Source: Flavobacterium sp. CECT 9288
GTDB taxonomy: Bacteria; Bacteroidota; Bacteroidia; Flavobacteriales; Flavobacteriaceae
Assembly: GCF_918731615.1 (NCBI RefSeq)
Contig: NZ_OU957226.1
Span: forward strand, 2,791,501-2,855,500
Direction of reading: 5' to 3'
DNA: 64,000 nt
Each line of letters begins with the position of its first letter. Position 1 is the first letter of the stretch. A program made the translations under genes and the position numbers. Under the pieces are notes generated by a model. It ran no database searches and was not told where the DNA came from. It saw only the letters and a program-made list of their open reading frames with translations. This document shows, in pieces, positions 61,478-64,000 of this stretch.

Positions 61478-61642
61478 AAGTTTTGTTAGTTTAGGGTAAA
61501 AATAATACAATCTTACTAATTTATTGCTTAGTTATATTTTATTTAACAGAAATTACACACGAAAGAAATTGCTAAAACAGTTGCTAATAATGGCATAACA
61601 CAAAGGTTATTCTTATCTTTACCAAAATAAAAAAACCATAAA

Positions 61643-62893
61643 ATGACTAAATTTTTTGTTTTTATTGCTCTTCTATTGGGAACTATTGTACAAGCACAAC
61701 CCGAAAAAGAAATTGATCCACCATACCACATAAAAACCGTTTCATTCATCCAAAACAATCAAAATATCGTTCCGTTCATAAAACTTGGCGAAGGATTTCA
61801 ATTAGAATTTGATGATCTTTACGGCAATGAGGCTAATTATTACTATGAAATCATCCACTGTGATTACAACTGGAATCCCACTCCTATCCCTAAAATTGAA
61901 TACCTAGACGGCTTTGACAATCAAAGAATACAAGATCACACCAACTCTTTCAATGCCTTACAAATCTATTCTCATTACAAACTAGCTTTTCCAAACCAAT
62001 TTACACAACGCCTTAAAATTAGTGGAAACTACATCCTTAAAATTACCGATGATAATAAGGAGGTAGTTTTTTCTAGAAAATTCATTCTCTATGAAGACAT
62101 TGTTACGGTTCCTTTACAAATAAAAAGAGCAAGAACAGTACAAAGTAATGACGCCAAGCATAATCTTGATTTTAGCATTAAATCTAGCAGTATCACCTTT
62201 CAAAACCCTATAAAAAACGTAAAAGTGCTGATTTTACAAAATGCTCAGTTCAAAACAGCCTTAAAAAATATTCCACCGCAGTTTACAATAGGCAATGATT
62301 TAGTTTATAAATACGATACCGAAACGCAGTTTTGGGCTGGAAATGAATTCTTATTTTTTGAAAACAAAGACATCCGATCAGCCAGTAATAACGTTGCCAG
62401 AATAGATTCTAGCACACCTATATACGGCACCCTTTTACATACAAGTCCTGCTCGTGGTAACTTTCCTTACCTTTTTACTCAAGATGCTAATGGTACCTTT
62501 GTAGTAAAAAACATTAACACCCAAAAAAGTGAAATAGAGGCCGATTATGCTTGGGTATACTTCAACCTTTCTGCGCCTGCTTTTCAGTTAAAAAAAAGTA
62601 TTTACGTTACAGGAATGTTCAACAATTATGCATTGACTCCCGAGTATAAAATGGAATACAACCCAAAAAATGGTCGATACGAAAAAGCAATTTTAATCAA
62701 GCAAGGATTCACAAATTTTCAATACACTATTGCCGATGATAAGGGTATAATTGACCTCGAAAATAACGTAGATGGTAATTTCTATCAAACTGAAAATGAG
62801 TACACCATATTAGTTTACTATAGAGAAAGTATTGATAGGTATGAGCGCGTTGTAGGCAAAGGAGTAGCTAACTCACTAAATATAATTAACTAG
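61643..62893 (+). CDS. DUF5103 / type IX secretion system plug-family protein
   Basis: The 416-residue product has a signal peptide (FFVFIALLLGTIVQA) and the DUF5103 pattern: IKTVSFIQNNQNIVPFIKLG, NYYYEIIHCDYNWNPTPIP, KISGNYILKITDDNKEVVFS and KSIYVTGMFNNYALTPEYKM followed by NVDGNFYQTENEYTILVYYR. A member of this family was found in the F. johnsoniae SprA complex as the periplasmic 'plug' of the type IX translocon. Flavobacteria carry several paralogs, so plug function here is inferred. It is divergent from the M16 gene. Confidence 0.85.
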   Translation: MTKFFVFIALLLGTIVQAQPEKEIDPPYHIKTVSFIQNNQNIVPFIKLGEGFQLEFDDLYGNEANYYYEIIHCDYNWNPTPIPKIEYLDGFDNQRIQDHTNSFNALQIYSHYKLAFPNQFTQRLKISGNYILKITDDNKEVVFSRKFILYEDIVTVPLQIKRARTVQSNDAKHNLDFSIKSSSITFQNPIKNVKVLILQNAQFKTALKNIPPQFTIGNDLVYKYDTETQFWAGNEFLFFENKDIRSASNNVARIDSSTPIYGTLLHTSPARGNFPYLFTQDANGTFVVKNINTQKSEIEADYAWVYFNLSAPAFQLKKSIYVTGMFNNYALTPEYKMEYNPKNGRYEKAILIKQGFTNFQYTIADDKGIIDLENNVDGNFYQTENEYTILVYYRESIDRYERVVGKGVANSLNIIN

Positions 62894-62975
62894 AAAAATC
62901 TTTTTATCATATAGCCGCATGTAGATCATTTTTTTGTAAATTTGTCAATAATAATTACGTATTTATCCATTATAT

Positions 62976-63362
62976 ATGGTTTCTCAAATAACAAGAGGCA
63001 TAAAAATTTCAGTTTTAACTAGTTTTGAAGGCACTTACTTCAAGAACTACAAGATTCATTTTGCCTTTAGTTACGTAATTACCATAGAAAACCACAGTAA
63101 AGATTCAGTACAATTAATTTCACGTCATTGGGAAATCTTTGATTCTCTTAACGATATAGAAATTGTGGATGGCGAAGGTGTTATTGGAAAAAAACCAGTA
63201 TTAAAACCAGGTGAACAACACACTTACAGTTCAGGTTGCTTGCTATCATCACCGTATGGAGCTATGAAAGGGCACTTCAACATGATTAACTTTACCTCAA
63301 CTAGAAATTTCAAAGTAATAGTTCCTGCTTTCAGACTTTGTGCACCATTTGCACTTAATTAA
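62976..63362 (+). CDS. apaG: ApaG domain protein
   Basis: The 128-residue product starts MVSQITRGIKISVLTSF and has the ApaG core YVITIENHSKDSVQLISRHW, VDGEGVIGKKPVLKPGEQ and SSGCLLSSPYGAMKGHFNMI. ApaG is a small immunoglobulin-like fold protein, linked in enterobacteria to cobalt/magnesium phenotypes; the biochemical role is not settled. Full length, with no sign of damage. It is separated from pruA by a repeat element. Confidence 0.94.
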   Translation: MVSQITRGIKISVLTSFEGTYFKNYKIHFAFSYVITIENHSKDSVQLISRHWEIFDSLNDIEIVDGEGVIGKKPVLKPGEQHTYSSGCLLSSPYGAMKGHFNMINFTSTRNFKVIVPAFRLCAPFALN

Positions 63363-63374
63363 TATATTTACTTA

Positions 63375-63520
63375 GGAGCACATCCTGCGATCCATTTCAA
63401 GTTTTTAAGCGTCAAGCACGTTTTGCTAGCCCTAAAAAGAGCTTCTTGCAGTCGCTTTTTTAGCGCTGCAAATTCGGCTTTCCATCATAAAAAGCTTTCC
63501 ATTACTATCAGGGCTACAAT
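63375..63520 (-). repeat. Dispersed intergenic element, subtype 2 (copy e)
   Basis: Read on the minus strand it begins tagccctgatagtaatggaa, contains aaaaagcgactgcaagaagc followed by tctttttaggg, and ends ggatcgcaggatgtgctcc. The middle block matches copy b (2995-3145). The ends match subtype 1 (ccctgatag and ggatagcagg...gctcc in copy c). No gene is seen in 63363-63648. Confidence 0.65.
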
Positions 63521-63587
63521 CTAGATTAAGAACAACAAGATGCTTTAGATTACTTTAAAAAATATCAAATCTTTAAAGAAACCTTTG

Positions 63588-63595
63588 TACTTTTG
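63588..63595 (+). promoter_or_regulatory. -7 element of pruA
   Basis: TACTTTTG fits TAnnTTTG and lies 53 bases before the pruA ATG. No clear -33 TTG is seen. Confidence 0.5.
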
Positions 63596-63648
63596 TTTTT
63601 AGTTTAAAAACAACACAACACTATTTTTAACCCAATAAAAACATCAAC

Positions 63649-64000
63649 ATGTTAAAAGGATTTTTTCACGTACCCAATGCAGTAAACGAAACTGTAAAAA
63701 GCTATGCCCCTAATTCACCAGAACGAGCAGCTGTTTCGGCAGCATACGCCGAAATGTGGAACGCTACAGTAGACGTTCCTCTTTATATAGGAAACGAAGA
63801 AGTTAGAACAGGAGACACTAAAAAAATGTCTGCTCCTCATGACCACCAGCATATTGTAGGGGTATATCACCAAGCAGAAAAAAAACATATAGAAGCTGCA
63901 ATTTCAACAGCACTAGAAGCTAAAGAAGACTGGGCTAAAATGGCTTGGGAGCAACGCGCTGGAATTTTTTTAAAAGCAGCCGAGTTACTAGCAGGACCAT
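63649..64000 (+). CDS. pruA: L-glutamate gamma-semialdehyde dehydrogenase, N-terminal part (3' end outside window)
   Basis: The ATG at 63649 opens a frame that runs to the window edge (117 codons). It reads MLKGFFHVPNAVNETVKSYA, then APHDHQHIVGVYHQAEKKHI and EDWAKMAWEQRAGIFLKAAE, the N-terminus of the 1-pyrroline-5-carboxylate dehydrogenase form seen in Bacteroidota and eukaryotes. The enzyme oxidises glutamate semialdehyde to glutamate in proline breakdown. The catalytic domain is not in the window. Confidence 0.93.
   Translation, partial: MLKGFFHVPNAVNETVKSYAPNSPERAAVSAAYAEMWNATVDVPLYIGNEEVRTGDTKKMSAPHDHQHIVGVYHQAEKKHIEAAISTALEAKEDWAKMAWEQRAGIFLKAAELLAGP

Overview
This window is chromosomal DNA of a Flavobacterium-like member of the Bacteroidota. 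The support is a low G+C, A-rich sequence, the gliding-motility pair gldB-gldC, a type IX secretion 'plug' family protein, a division/cell-wall (dcw) cluster with a long-tailed FtsZ, short TAnnTTTG promoter elements, and several lineage-type families (DUF5916, DUF6702, DUF5103, GxxExxY). No phage, plasmid, insertion sequence or CRISPR array is visible.

Layout. 1-3240: the 3' end of rpoD, a 500-base repeat-rich gap, rpe, an MtfA-like peptidase, tRNA-Arg and a YqeY protein. 3255-19522 (minus strand): the dcw cluster in transcription order mraZ, rsmH, ftsL, ftsI, murE, mraY, [a broken four-helix-bundle gene], murD, ftsW, murG, murC, ftsQ, ftsA, ftsZ, many of them overlapping. These genes make the DAP-type peptidoglycan precursor and build the divisome. 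19895-32968: a hydrolase, engB, a lipoprotein, gldB/gldC, nadE, a LuxR-type response regulator, dnaG, an ECF sigma / anti-sigma-like / outer-membrane three-gene unit, a polyprenyl synthase, rlmN and an O-methyltransferase. 33114-41579: a PAP2 phosphatase, tatA, an M1 aminopeptidase, a DUF6702 protein, five tandem paralogous secreted proteins and pepE. 41743-47496: twin tRNA-Gly, an L,D-transpeptidase-like protein, a DUF5916 protein, gpmI and a tiny collagen-like lipoprotein. 47669-53435: an LRR protein, then a TetR / ABC / HlyD / TolC export operon whose ABC ATPase is degenerate. 53479-64000: map, a GxxExxY protein, a methyltransferase, an SNF2 helicase, an M16 peptidase, the plug-family protein, apaG and the 5' end of pruA.

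The observations I rate highest are these. (1) Two unrelated small orphan genes, an IVS-type four-helix-bundle gene (12662-13015, carrying an in-frame stop) and a GxxExxY nuclease-fold gene (54354-54728), each sit between long imperfect inverted repeats built from short internally repeated units, with a cargo-less palindrome of the same style nearby. They look like small stem-loop cassettes. (2) Three copies of TGGTA at exactly 10-base spacing, with a fourth upstream, lie in front of mraZ and look like a MraZ operator. (3) A family of dispersed intergenic elements (two subtypes, about five copies) shares its ends but differs in the middle. (4) An ABC exporter subunit has lost every catalytic motif except Walker A. 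(5) DnaG has lost all the zinc-ribbon ligands. (6) An ECF-type promoter precedes the ECF sigma gene.

All calls come from reading the sequence and from memory of protein families. No search or alignment program was run.
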